DNA from: CAYZYO01 sp964482585
Lineage (GTDB): Bacteria > Bacillota > Syntrophomonadia > Syntrophomonadales > Syntrophomonadaceae
NCBI GenBank assembly: GCA_964482585.1
Contig: CAYZYO010000031.1
Span: 1 to 20,978, forward strand
DNA length: 20,978 nucleotides
Direction of reading: 5' to 3'
Both the position numbers and the translations under genes were made by a program. The notes beneath the pieces were generated by a model that worked only from the letters and a program-made list of their open reading frames with translations, had not been told where the DNA came from and searched no databases. The first letter of the stretch is position 1; each line of letters begins with the position of its first letter. Below, piece by piece: positions 20,862-20,978 of this stretch.

Positions 20862-20978
20862 GTAAAGGAGACTTTAGTCTCCGGCTAGCCAATAACTAGG
20901 GGGGAGACTTAAGTCTCCCCCCTAACTGTCCAACTAACCAACTGACCAACTGTCCAACTGTCCAACTGACCAACTGAC
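20862..20978 (+). repeat. composite palindrome plus CCAACTNN array, best copy
   Basis: Three parts: GGAGACTTTAGTCTCC (20867-20882; 7-bp arms), the palindrome GGCTAGCC (20883-20890), a 28-bp perfect palindrome centred at 20910.5 (20897-20924, half site TAGGGGGGAGACTT), and then six or more CCAACTNN units (NN = GT, AA, GA, GT, GT, GA) running off the window end. It is the clearest copy of the family. Confidence 0.9.

Overview
The window looks like a contig from an AT-rich, spore-forming, Gram-positive anaerobe of the Clostridia (Syntrophomonadales or another low-GC clostridial lineage; the exact group cannot be read from this sequence). The clues are three sporulation genes (a SpoIIP-type amidase, spmA, spmB), a YIEGIA membrane protein with its small partner, two DUF3189 proteins, an IspH-ribosomal protein S1 fusion, formate-tetrahydrofolate ligase, frequent TTG starts and strong GGAGG-type ribosome binding sites. 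No rRNA, tRNA, phage gene, transposase or CRISPR array was seen.

Nearly all genes lie on the minus strand, so they are read from high to low coordinates. From right to left: spmA-spmB (20680-19549); fhs (19300-17652, interrupted by a 10-N assembly gap); folE on the plus strand (16882-17454); a 44-aa basic protein (16476-16342); an rsuA/rluB-type pseudouridine synthase (15820-15086); two unrecognised genes (14765-14334 and 14128-13637); a HutP-family protein and AroH chorismate mutase (13605-12724); a plus-strand omega-amidase-like hydrolase (11840-12685); aroF DAHP synthase (11470-10637); a membrane-anchored unknown (10247-9729); the run cmk-plsC-ispH/rpsA-fmdB-like (9456-5882) closed by a strong terminator; mobA-fni (5799-4160) closed by another terminator; and a six-gene locus DUF1614-spoIIP-YIEGIA-YIEGIA partner-DUF3189-DUF3189 (4014-38).

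Functionally the genes serve aromatic amino acid synthesis (AroF, AroH), the MEP isoprenoid route (IspH, with Fni balancing IPP and DMAPP), nucleotide, lipid and translation housekeeping (Cmk, PlsC, S1), pterin and one-carbon metabolism (FolE, Fhs, MobA) and spore formation. The least understood part is the six-gene membrane locus at the left end, which joins a cell-wall amidase of the sporulation type to uncharacterised membrane and soluble proteins.

The intergenic spaces carry a second layer. A family of short palindromes with the core GACTTnAGTC occurs at about seven places. Four of them, all in the same orientation, are followed by arrays with period 8 and consensus CCAACTNN; both ends of the window lie in such arrays. 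A separate 325-bp element with inverted ends lies between aroF and the next gene and shares modules with a second copy near 15.93-16.14 kb. fni has no ATG, GTG or TTG at its conserved N-terminus, so an ATA/ATT start or a sequence error must be considered.
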